Below are positions 7,932 through 14,253 of a stretch of DNA of 16,044 nucleotides, one piece after another. The position numbers were made by a program, and so were the translations under genes. Position 1 is the stretch's first letter, and each line of letters begins with the position of its first letter. Source of the stretch: an uncultured Collinsella sp. (GTDB lineage: Bacteria > Actinomycetota > Coriobacteriia > Coriobacteriales > Coriobacteriaceae); contig UQSK01000042.1 of NCBI GenBank assembly GCA_900543605.1, positions 1 to 16,044 on the forward strand. The letters are read 5' to 3'. The notes below the pieces were generated by a model. That model had not been told where the DNA came from, ran no database searches, and saw only the letters and a list, made by a program, of their open reading frames with translations.

Positions 7932-8906
7932 CTAGCCCGCGTAGCGCTCGCGGTAGGTGTTACGCTTGGGTGCGGAGCCGTGGCTGCCGTGATGACGCGT
8001 GCGGCTGGCGGGCGTGTCTTGGGGCTTGCCGCCGTTGCGCTTGGCGCTCGCCTGCTTGGGCGGGATGCCGCCGCTTTTGAGGATCTGCACCTCGCGGTCG
8101 GTGAGCTCGCGCCACGAGCCCTTGGCCACGTCCTTGAGCTCCAGGCCGGCAAAGTTGCAGCGGTGCAGGCGGATCACCGGGTGGTGGATCTTGCTCAGCA
8201 TGCGCTTGACCTGGTTCTTGCGGCCCTCGCGGATGATGACCTCGACTGCAGTGGTGCCGGGCTTGACGCCCTGTGGCGCCACGGCCTCGGCCTCGCGCGC
8301 GTTGACGATGCGGCAGATTGCCGGCTGGCATAGGCCGTCGTCGAGCTCGATGCCGCGCCGTAGCGGGTCTAGATCGCGGTCGGACAGCTGTCCGTCAACG
8401 AGTGCCTGGTAGGTCTTGTAGACGTGTTTGCTGGGGTGCAGCAGGTCCTGAGACAGGTCGCCGTCGGTGGTAAAGAGCAAAAGGCCTGTGGTGTCGCGGT
8501 CCAGGCGGCCCACCGGGAAAAGTCCTGGAAAGCGGTCGCGGGGAACCAGGTCGGCCACGCAAGGGCGCTCCTGCGGATCGCTCATGGTGGTGAGGTAGCC
8601 GGTCGGCTTGTAGAGCATCAGGTACACGGCGCCCTGGTTGAGCTTGACGGGCATGCCGTCGACCTCGATGTGATCGCGGTCGACATCGACCTTGGTGCCC
8701 AGCTCGGTCGCGACCTGGCCGTTGACGGTCACGCGGCCGGCGGTCATCAGATCCTCCGAGCCGCGGCGGCTCGCCACGCCCGCACGCGCCAAAAAGCGCT
8801 GCAGGCGCATGGTGTGCGGGTAGACGGGCTGGGCGTCGCCCGCGGGCGTTGTGGCGTCCGTGGCGCTTGCGGTGCACGTCTCCCCTACTTCGTTAGTCCT
8901 CGTCAT
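7932..8906 (-). CDS. rluB: Pseudouridine synthase, RluB/RsuA family
   Basis: The enzyme isomerises a uridine to pseudouridine in ribosomal RNA, probably 23S rRNA. The 324-residue product has an N-terminal S4 RNA-binding domain (MRLQRFLARAGVASRR, from residue 33), a catalytic motif GRLDRDTTGLLL with the nucleophilic Asp136, and KTYQALV (164-170), which fits the family. The last 35 or so residues are rich in Lys, Arg, Pro and Gly and may add RNA contacts. Three in-frame ATGs are possible. The one at 8906 has GGAGG with a 6-nt spacer and is preferred; the upstream ones lie deep in scpB, and the one at 8810 has no ribosome site. This start overlaps scpB by 14 bp. RluB and RsuA-type members are hard to separate by eye, so the symbol is provisional. 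Confidence 0.9.
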   Translation of the reverse strand: MTRTNEVGETCTASATDATTPAGDAQPVYPHTMRLQRFLARAGVASRRGSEDLMTAGRVTVNGQVATELGTKVDVDRDHIEVDGMPVKLNQGAVYLMLYKPTGYLTTMSDPQERPCVADLVPRDRFPGLFPVGRLDRDTTGLLLFTTDGDLSQDLLHPSKHVYKTYQALVDGQLSDRDLDPLRRGIELDDGLCQPAICRIVNAREAEAVAPQGVKPGTTAVEVIIREGRKNQVKRMLSKIHHPVIRLHRCNFAGLELKDVAKGSWRELTDREVQILKSGGIPPKQASAKRNGGKPQDTPASRTRHHGSHGSAPKRNTYRERYAG

Positions 8907-9621
8907 GCAAATCCTCCGAGGTCTCGTCGACGACCAGGGTCTCCAAGTCCTCGACTGCCTCAACATCTTCAACATCGGTATCGAGCAGTTCGCGCTCTTC
9001 GTCCAGGTCCTCGGCTTGCTCCTCGAGCGTGGACTGAATACTGCGGCCGCTTAGGCGCTCGCGGATAAACTGACGTGATTGCTCGTCGGGGGCAAACTGC
9101 TCCAGATCGGGCAGATCGCGGGTGGAGCGCAGACCGAACTTTTCCAAGAAGGCGTTGGTCGTGCCGTAGATGATGGCCTGGCCGCGCTGGGGGTCGCGGC
9201 CGAGCTCGCGCACCAGACCCTTGTCCACGAGCGAGGCGATGACGCCGTCGGAATTGACGCCACGGATGCCCTTGACTACCTCGCGCGTCACGGGTTGGTG
9301 GTATGCGATGACGGCAAGGGTCTCAAGCGCCGCCTGCGACAGCTTTTGCGTGTCCCAGCTCAACACATAGGCCTCGACCACGTCGTGGTATGCGGGGTGC
9401 GTAAACAGGCGCCAGCCGCCGGCGACCTCGCGCAGCTGAAAGCCGCGGTTGGCCTCCTCGTACTCAACCTTGAGCTCGGCGAGCAGCGACGCGCACTCAC
9501 CGGGGGCGATATCCAGTGCGCCGGCCAGCGCGGGCGCACTCACCGGGTCGCTCGACACCAGCAGCAGCGCCTCGAGGGCGCCTTTGAGGCTGTTTGCCTC
9601 CAGCGTGGAAAGGGTTGACAT
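8893..9621 (-). CDS. scpB: Segregation and condensation protein B
   Basis: ScpB is the winged-helix partner of ScpA and Smc in the bacterial condensin complex. The 242-residue protein contains the typical ScpB core: LSQAALETLAVIAYHQPVT (94-112), then RGVNSDGVIASL, a GLVRELGRD segment, YGTT and FLEKFGLRSTRDLPDLEQF. After about residue 185 there is a strongly acidic, low-complexity tail (many Glu, Asp) that is longer than in short ScpB versions. An AGGAG site precedes the ATG. It begins 11 nt after scpA ends and its stop is overlapped by the start of rluB. The scpA-scpB-rluB order is common in Gram-positive bacteria. Confidence 0.97.
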   Translation of the reverse strand: MSTLSTLEANSLKGALEALLLVSSDPVSAPALAGALDIAPGECASLLAELKVEYEEANRGFQLREVAGGWRLFTHPAYHDVVEAYVLSWDTQKLSQAALETLAVIAYHQPVTREVVKGIRGVNSDGVIASLVDKGLVRELGRDPQRGQAIIYGTTNAFLEKFGLRSTRDLPDLEQFAPDEQSRQFIRERLSGRSIQSTLEEQAEDLDEERELLDTDVEDVEAVEDLETLVVDETSEDLHDED

Positions 9622-9632
9622 GGTTGCCGCTC

Positions 9633-10442
9633 CTATTCGGTGAGCTCGGGGCCCTCGCCGGGCACATAGGCCTCGGCGCCCTCGACGCGGTTGATGCGGA
9701 TGGTTCCAAAGATCTTGTCCTGGCTCAGCGTGAGCGAGCCGCGCTTGGCAAGCTCAAGCATGGCCAGGAAGGTGACGACGAGCTGCTCGGTGGTGGCATC
9801 GCCGTCCAGTAGCTCGCGGAAGGTGCAGGTTTGGTGCGCCATGGTAAAGCGGTCGACTGAGGCCACGGTCAGGTCGAGCGGCACGCGATGCGGCGCCACG
9901 TGCTCGGCCTCCAGCAAGAAGGTCTGTCGCTTGCCGTCCAGGTCGGCGCAGATGACGGCGAGACCGCGCAGGGTAATGCCGGCCAGATAGTCGGGCATGA
10001 GGCCTAAAAACTCGGGGTCGGGGCCGGCAACGCGCGGATGCATGCGGCTCTCGGCCTGCATCCGCGCACCAAGTGCTGCCGCCGCGCCCTTAAACTGCTT
10101 GTAGGCGATCAGGCGCTGGATCAGGACCTCGCGCAAAGCGTCGCCATCGAGCGTGCTGAGCTCCTCGAGGTCTTCATCGAACTCGTCATCGTCGTCTGAC
10201 TTGCGCGGGGCTTCTTGGGGCACCAGCGAGGCGGCCTTGATGTCCAAAAGGGTTGCCGCGACCAGCAAAAAGTCGCTCGCCACGTCCAGGTCCAGCGCCT
10301 CGATGCGCTCGGCCTCGGCAAGGTACTGCTCGGCCACCTCGCTGATGGAGATGGCGCCGATATCTACTTTTTGGCGGGTTACCAGCTGCAGCAGCAGGTC
10401 GAACGGTCCGCTGTAGACCTGCGTCGACACGCGATACGACAT
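9633..10442 (-). CDS. scpA: Segregation and condensation protein A (kleisin)
   Basis: ScpA is the kleisin subunit that bridges Smc heads and binds ScpB. The 269-residue protein has the N-terminal SGPFDLLLQLV element (11-21) that contacts the Smc neck, the long kleisin helices with DFLLVAATLLDIKAASLVP (57-75), and a C-terminal winged helix (VVTFLAMLELAKRGSLTL and QDKIFGTIRI). An acidic insert with a run of Asp and Glu (83-93) separates the N-terminal part from the middle; such linkers are variable in the family. An AAAGGAGG site lies close to the ATG at 10442. The smc gene is not in the window. scpA follows an 84-bp spacer that holds a small hairpin. Confidence 0.96.
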   Translation of the reverse strand: MSYRVSTQVYSGPFDLLLQLVTRQKVDIGAISISEVAEQYLAEAERIEALDLDVASDFLLVAATLLDIKAASLVPQEAPRKSDDDDEFDEDLEELSTLDGDALREVLIQRLIAYKQFKGAAAALGARMQAESRMHPRVAGPDPEFLGLMPDYLAGITLRGLAVICADLDGKRQTFLLEAEHVAPHRVPLDLTVASVDRFTMAHQTCTFRELLDGDATTEQLVVTFLAMLELAKRGSLTLSQDKIFGTIRINRVEGAEAYVPGEGPELTE

Positions 10443-10492
10443 CTTCGACCTCCTTTGACGGCGCCTTCGCGGCGCGGTTTGGGTGCATGTTA

Positions 10493-10511
10493 CGACCGTT
10501 TTGCACGGTCG
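10493..10511 (-). repeat. Short hairpin in the M50 protease-scpA spacer
   Basis: A perfect 7-bp stem (CGACCGT/ACGGTCG) encloses a 5-nt loop in the 84-bp spacer between the M50 protease stop and scpA. It has no run of T after it on the minus strand, so it is not a classical Rho-independent terminator. It could be a processing site, a weak attenuator or a protein site. A second, GC-only stem (gcgcc/ggcgc) lies nearer the scpA ribosome site. I see no convincing promoter in this spacer. Confidence 0.5.
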
Positions 10512-10526
10512 ACCTGTAAGTTTACC

Positions 10527-11210
10527 TTAGATGCCGGCGATTGCGAAGTTAAGCAGCTGCTCAGCGAGCGGATACACGGTAACGTCGAAATACCGACCGA
10601 TCACGTCGATGCCGGTCCACATGGGCAGTAGGTACAGCACCAGGATGAGGATGGGCATAGCGTATTGCTGCAGGCGGTAGTAGTTGGCGAGCGCCTTGCC
10701 CTTGAGGAAGGGCACGATGATCGACGAGCCATCGAGTGGCGGAATCGGGATGAGGTTAAAGAACGCGAGCGATAGGTTGACCACGATAAACGTGGCGCCG
10801 AAGTTCATGATCTGCGACGCCAGGGCAAATGACATGCTGGTGTAGAGGCTGCCATAGGTCAGGCGCATGAGGGCGGCCGCAAGGCATGCCAGCGCGATGT
10901 TCGATGCGGGGCCGGCTGCGCTCACCAGGACCTCATCGCGCTTGGGGTGCTTGAGGTTGTTGAGGTAGACGGGCACGGGCTTGGCAAAGGCGAACACCGG
11001 ACCGCCGGCGGCAAGCATAAGCAGCGGCAGGATGATGGTGCCAAACGGGTCGATATGGTTGAGCGGGTTGAGCGACACGCGGCCGCGCGAACGCGCCGTC
11101 TTATCGCCGAGTGCCCAGGCTGCGGCGGCGTGTGCGCTCTCGTGGATCACGATGCCGACGATGACGGCGACGGCGCTGGCGAGCAGATTCATGAGGTAGC
11201 TGCTGGACAT
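10527..11210 (-). CDS. M50 family site-2-type metalloprotease
   Basis: The 227-residue, strongly hydrophobic protein is an integral membrane zinc protease. The zinc-binding HEXXH motif is HESAH (23-27), in the first membrane span. The third zinc ligand region NLIPIPPLDG (152-161, Asp160) sits in a later span, and NPLNHIDPFG (48-57) is another recurrent block of this M50 subgroup. There is no PDZ domain, so it is the short type rather than RseP. Members cleave membrane proteins such as anti-sigma factors, but the substrate here cannot be inferred. The ATG at 11210 is preceded by AGGGG and lies 9 nt after the stop of a small membrane protein. Location next to scpA is frequent in Gram-positive genomes. 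Confidence 0.9.
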   Translation of the reverse strand: MSSSYLMNLLASAVAVIVGIVIHESAHAAAAWALGDKTARSRGRVSLNPLNHIDPFGTIILPLLMLAAGGPVFAFAKPVPVYLNNLKHPKRDEVLVSAAGPASNIALACLAAALMRLTYGSLYTSMSFALASQIMNFGATFIVVNLSLAFFNLIPIPPLDGSSIIVPFLKGKALANYYRLQQYAMPILILVLYLLPMWTGIDVIGRYFDVTVYPLAEQLLNFAIAGI

Positions 11211-11219
11211 GTCGATCCC

Positions 11220-11516
11220 CTAGCGGACGCGGTGCGAGGCGCGCGTGAGCAGGTAGTCGGCCACAAACAGGATGACGGCCACGATGGCGTAATCCAAGCG
11301 GAATACGCCGCCAAAGGGCGAGGTGATAACGCCGTAGCCGGCGATGGCGCTCGGCAGTGCGCGCGAAAGCTCGACGACAAAGCCGACGATCTGCAGCTTG
11401 GCGGTGAGGCCGCTAAAGCACAGCAGAACGGTCATTGCGCTCATAAAGATGCCGCAGATGCGACAGGCGATGGCGATGATGCTCATCGCCACGGCGGTGG
11501 CTTTACGAGAGTTCAC
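11220..11516 (-). CDS. Small membrane protein of unknown function
   Basis: I do not recognise this 98-residue protein. Translation most likely starts at the GTG at 11516, which has a GAGGAG site 7 nt upstream; the reading frame stays open further upstream but only inside the ABC-F gene. Hydrophobic segments lie at about 9-36 and 74-91, with a third, less certain one at about 40-60. The N-terminus (VNSRKA) and C-terminus (TRASHRVR) are basic, which fits both ends in the cytoplasm if only two spans form. The start overlaps the end of the ABC-F gene by 14 bp and the stop is 9 nt before the M50 protease, so it is probably translated in coupling with both. The alternative start is ATG at codon 11. 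Confidence 0.72.
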   Translation of the reverse strand: MNSRKATAVAMSIIAIACRICGIFMSAMTVLLCFSGLTAKLQIVGFVVELSRALPSAIAGYGVITSPFGGVFRLDYAIVAVILFVADYLLTRASHRVR

Positions 11517-13536
11517 GCGCGGTCTCCTCTTCGATCTGGGTGGAAAGCTCCAGCCATTCGTCCTCGAGCTTGGGCAGCTCTTGCTTAAGGCCGTTATATT
11601 CCCCCAGCGCGGCGTTGAACTTATCCTGATCGGCATAAAGCTCTTCGCTTGCCATCAATTCCATAAGCTCGTCATAGCGGGCGCGCTTTTTGTCCAGCTC
11701 CGCCTCGATCTTCTTGAGCTGGTTGCGCACGCCCTTAAGCTTTTTGTTGAGCGCAGCACGGGCCTGGGCCTCGGCACGTTTTTGCTCCTTGGTCTTTTTG
11801 CCCTCGGCAGGCTTGGAAGTGGCTGCGGGCGCATCGGGCTGGGCCGCGGTGACCTTAGCGGACTTGGTCGCGGCAGGCGCGCTCTCCCCTGCCGCCTCGG
11901 CGGCGGCGCGGGCTGCGAGGTCCTCGCGCTTGTAGAGGTAGTAGTCGTAGTCGCCGTCATAGACCGTGACCTTGCCATCGCGGATGTCGATCACACGGTT
12001 GGCCACAGCGCGCACCAGGTGCTCGTCGTGGCTGATCAGCACAATGGTGCCGGGGAAGCTTTGCAGGGCGTTCTCGAGCATGTCCACCGAGTCGATATCT
12101 AGATGGTTGGTGGGCTCGTCCAGGCACAGGAGAGCCTCGGGGGCCACGAGCATCTTGGCGAGCGCCAGACGGGCCTTTTCGCCGCCGGAGAGGACGCGGA
12201 CCTGCTTTTCGATGGAGTCGTTATCGCTAAAGAGGAAGGCGCCCAGCAGGCTGCGCTGCTGCGGCACGGTCCACTTGGGCGTAACGGTGTCGATCTCTTG
12301 CAGGACGGTATTGGATTCGGTCATGCCCTCGAGCGCGTGCTGGGCGTAGTAGGCCACGCCCACGTTGGTGCCCAGGTCGCGGGTGCCGGTAGTGGGCGGC
12401 TCCAGGCCGGCGAGAATCTTCATGAGGGTGGACTTGCCGGCGCCGTTGGGTCCGACGAGCGCCACGTGCTCGCCGCGGTAGAGCTTGAGGTTGATGTCGC
12501 TGTAGATGTGCTTGTCGCCGTAGGACTTGGACACACCCTCGAGGCCCACGACCATGTCGCCGGATCGCGGCGGGTCGGGGAACTTAAAGTCGATGTGCTT
12601 GTGGCCCTCGGGCAGGATGACGAGCTCCTTTTTGATTTGCTCGATCTTGCGGATGCGCTCCTGCGCCTGGGCGGCCTTGGTGGGCTTGTAGCGGAACTTG
12701 TCGACGAAGACCTGCATGTGGGCTATGTCGCGCTCCTGGGCAGCGCGCTTGGCGCGCATCTGCTCCAGGTTGTCCTCGCGTTGCTTGAGGTAGCTGCTGT
12801 AGTTGCCGGTGTAGGTGGTTACGCGGCGGTTCTCGAGCGCGGCGACGTGGTCGACGCAGGCGTCCATGAAGGCGCGGTCATGGCTGACTATGAGCACGGC
12901 GCCGTCGTAGTTGGCGATAAAGCCGCGCAGCCATTGGACACTTTCGAGGTCCAGGTGGTTGGTGGGCTCGTCCAGAAGCAGCAGGTCGGGGTGGCGCAGG
13001 AAAAGCTTGGCCAGCGCGATGCGCATCTGCCAGCCGCCCGAGAACTCGGAGCACGGGCGCTCAAAGTCGGTGACCTTAAAGCCCAGGCCGGACAGGATCT
13101 TTCGGGCGTTGCTCTCGAGCTCGTAGCCGCCCAGGTGCTCAAAGCGGTCCTGGACCTGGCCGTACTCGTTAAGGAGTGCGTCGACGTCCTTGCCCTGCTC
13201 GGAGAGCTCGGTGATCTGGGCCTGCAGCTCGTTGGCGCGCTCGCCCATACGGCGGATTTCCTTGGCGGCGGCCATGACCTCGGCAAGGATGGTGGTGTCC
13301 TTTTGCTCCAAGTTGGTTTCCTGCTCGAGGTAACCTACCTGGCAGTCCTTGGCGTACTGGACTTGGCCGGCGTCGGGGCTGTCGATGCCCATGATGATCT
13401 TGAGCATGGTGGTTTTGCCGGCGCCGTTGGGACCCACGAGCGCGAAGCGCTCGCCGGGGTTGATCTGGAAGGACGCGCCGCTAAAGAGGACGCGCGCGCC
13501 GAAGCTTTTTTCGATCTTGTCGACCAGGAGGATCAT
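11503..13536 (-). CDS. ABC-F family ATP-binding protein
   Basis: The 677-residue soluble protein has two ABC ATPase domains and no membrane spans, the layout of ribosome-acting ABC-F proteins. Walker A GPNGAGKTT is at 35-43 and GPNGAGKST occurs in the second half. The signature motifs are SGGWQ and SGGEK; each domain also has LLLDEPTNHLD or LCLDEPTNHLD. Between them is the ABC-F linker region (FVDKFRYKPTKAAQAQERIRKIEQIKK). After the second domain comes an Ala/Lys/Pro-rich segment and a predicted coiled coil (KKLKGVRNQLKKIEAELDKKRARYDELMELM), the extended C-terminal domain seen in Uup/YdiF-like types. Without an alignment I cannot say whether it is a housekeeping translation factor or a resistance type. 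It starts 75 nt after the tRNA-Ala and its terminator. Confidence 0.95.
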   Translation of the reverse strand: MILLVDKIEKSFGARVLFSGASFQINPGERFALVGPNGAGKTTMLKIIMGIDSPDAGQVQYAKDCQVGYLEQETNLEQKDTTILAEVMAAAKEIRRMGERANELQAQITELSEQGKDVDALLNEYGQVQDRFEHLGGYELESNARKILSGLGFKVTDFERPCSEFSGGWQMRIALAKLFLRHPDLLLLDEPTNHLDLESVQWLRGFIANYDGAVLIVSHDRAFMDACVDHVAALENRRVTTYTGNYSSYLKQREDNLEQMRAKRAAQERDIAHMQVFVDKFRYKPTKAAQAQERIRKIEQIKKELVILPEGHKHIDFKFPDPPRSGDMVVGLEGVSKSYGDKHIYSDINLKLYRGEHVALVGPNGAGKSTLMKILAGLEPPTTGTRDLGTNVGVAYYAQHALEGMTESNTVLQEIDTVTPKWTVPQQRSLLGAFLFSDNDSIEKQVRVLSGGEKARLALAKMLVAPEALLCLDEPTNHLDIDSVDMLENALQSFPGTIVLISHDEHLVRAVANRVIDIRDGKVTVYDGDYDYYLYKREDLAARAAAEAAGESAPAATKSAKVTAAQPDAPAATSKPAEGKKTKEQKRAEAQARAALNKKLKGVRNQLKKIEAELDKKRARYDELMELMASEELYADQDKFNAALGEYNGLKQELPKLEDEWLELSTQIEEETARELS

Positions 13537-13567
13537 GGTGCCGCCTTTGACCTTGTGTGCCTATATG

Positions 13568-13596
13568 AAAAAAGGCCCCAACTTGCGTTGGAGCCT
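13568..13596 (-). terminator. Rho-independent terminator after tRNA-Ala
   Basis: On the minus strand a 9-10 bp stem (GGCTCCAAC/GTTGGGGCC, with one G-T or A-C imperfection) encloses a GCAA loop and is followed directly by six T (13573-13568). It lies 16 nt beyond the 3' end of tRNA-Ala and 32 nt before the ABC-F start, so it should end the tRNA transcript and may let part of the transcription through to the ABC-F run. Confidence 0.85.
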
Positions 13597-13611
13597 CATT
13601 CAATGCTCGGG

Positions 13612-13684
13612 TGGAGACGAGGGGGATCGAACCCCTGACCTCTTGACTGCCAGTCAAGCGCTCTCCCAGCTGAGCTACGCCCCC
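13612..13684 (-). tRNA. tRNA-Ala(GGC)
   Basis: A full 73-nt cloverleaf is readable: acceptor GGGGGCG/CGTCTCC, D arm GCTC/GAGC, anticodon stem CTTGA/TCAAG with loop CTGGCAG (anticodon GGC), and T arm AGGGG-TTCGATC-CCCCT. The acceptor stem has the G3-U70 wobble pair that is the identity element for alanyl-tRNA synthetase. The discriminator is A73. The genome continues CCC rather than CCA, so the 3' CCA must be added by the nucleotidyltransferase. Confidence 0.97.
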
Positions 13685-13696
13685 GTGCGAAGATGT

Positions 13697-13725
13697 ACTA
13701 TACGGGAACTCGGACCACGATGCAA
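13697..13725 (-). promoter_or_regulatory. Sigma-70-type promoter of tRNA-Ala
   Basis: On the minus strand a TTGCAT -35 box (13725-13720) and a TATAGT -10 box (13702-13697) are separated by exactly 17 bp. The -10 box ends 12 nt before the tRNA 5' end. It is the clearest promoter upstream of the whole minus-strand gene run. Confidence 0.82.
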
Positions 13726-13739
13726 GGGCAATTTTGGAA

Positions 13740-14038
13740 AAACTTTCCGGGGGGGCGGGCGCCGGGGTCCCGCGTGGCCGCGACGTCGGTGACCAGCGCC
13801 CGCGGGGCCGGTGCGGGCACGCGCCCAGCGCGTCGGGGCCCCTCGATGCCCGGCTGAGCCCGCGGGGCGCGCCCCGCGGGCGGCGTTACCGCCGCCCTCC
13901 TTTCCAGCGCCCTCAGGACATCTCGAGTTCCGCCGTCCGCCGCTTTTCGCTCTCGGAGTGCGGTCCGCCATGCGCCGGGCTGCTATTCCACCGGCGACGG
14001 TCCCATTATTGGGTCCGATTGCGCTTTCGCGCACTCGG
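13740..14038. other. Extremely GC-rich non-coding region with multiple stem-loops
   Basis: No credible protein gene is present: open frames on both strands are low-complexity (Arg, Gly, Pro, Ala) and run into the tRNA or the inverted repeat. The region instead holds stacked inverted repeats: 13858-13881 (24-bp perfect palindrome), 13878-13897 (8-bp stem), 13973-13996 (6-bp stem, 12-nt loop), 14002-14013 (CCCA/TGGG) and 14015-14038 (CCGA and TGCGC stems with one mismatch). On the minus strand two of the loops are GNRA tetraloops (GUAA at 13889-13886 and GAAA at 14028-14025); on the plus strand they are not. That favours a structured minus-strand RNA, which I cannot assign. No promoter was recognised for such a transcript. 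Confidence 0.5.
13858..13881. repeat. 24-bp perfect GC palindrome
   Basis: The sequence gcccgcggggcg followed by its exact reverse complement forms a spacerless 24-bp palindrome made only of G and C. It directly adjoins a second stem-loop (13878-13897, ggcggcg arms), so the two structures compete for bases 13878-13881. A loop-free palindrome is more typical of a dimeric DNA-protein site or a cruciform than of an RNA hairpin, but neither function can be shown here. Confidence 0.85.
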
Positions 14039-14205
14039 CCATTTCAAAACCATGCCGGATTACGGGGCTTGACCGGGGACCACCGAGCATGCCGGAATAA
14101 GTGGAAACAAAACCGCAGGTAGAAGGCTTGTACATTTCGTTAAATGCAGGGCATGGACGGCCGGTCTGGGTTGAGCCCCGTAATCCGGCATGGTTTTGAA
14201 ATGGC
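14038..14205. repeat. 168-bp element with perfect 32-bp inverted terminal repeats
   Basis: Bases 14038-14069 and 14174-14205 are exact reverse complements over 32 bp (arm begins gccatttcaaaaccatgccg). They enclose 104 bp with no reading frame of note. Towards the inside, pairing can continue five more positions (14070-14074 with 14173-14169) in a plus-strand RNA because two differences become G-U pairs. A partial third copy of the arm core (gcatgccgga) is at 14087-14096. No target-site duplication is visible at the ends and there is no transposase. It lies 48 bp beyond the stop of the orphan gene and could be a MITE-like or REP-like repeat, or a terminator-like hairpin. Confidence 0.9.
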
Positions 14206-14253
14206 ACCGGTTTACTAACATGCAAATATGCTCGTTTAAATGCCTTGTCGCAG

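Noticed and set aside
8907..8975. Longer RluB start at 8975
   Set aside because: It would overlap scpB by more than 80 bp and lacks a ribosome site; 8906 has GGAGG at proper spacing.
12103..13638. Long plus-strand open frame opposite the ABC-F gene
   Set aside because: It is an antisense shadow typical of GC-rich genes; its translation is Leu/Val/Gly/Ala-rich without motifs and runs through the tRNA terminator, whereas the minus-strand ABC-F motifs are complete.
13675..14122. Several open frames of 103-119 codons in the GC-rich region
   Set aside because: They are low-complexity, overlap the tRNA or the inverted repeat, and lack ribosome sites in the right place.
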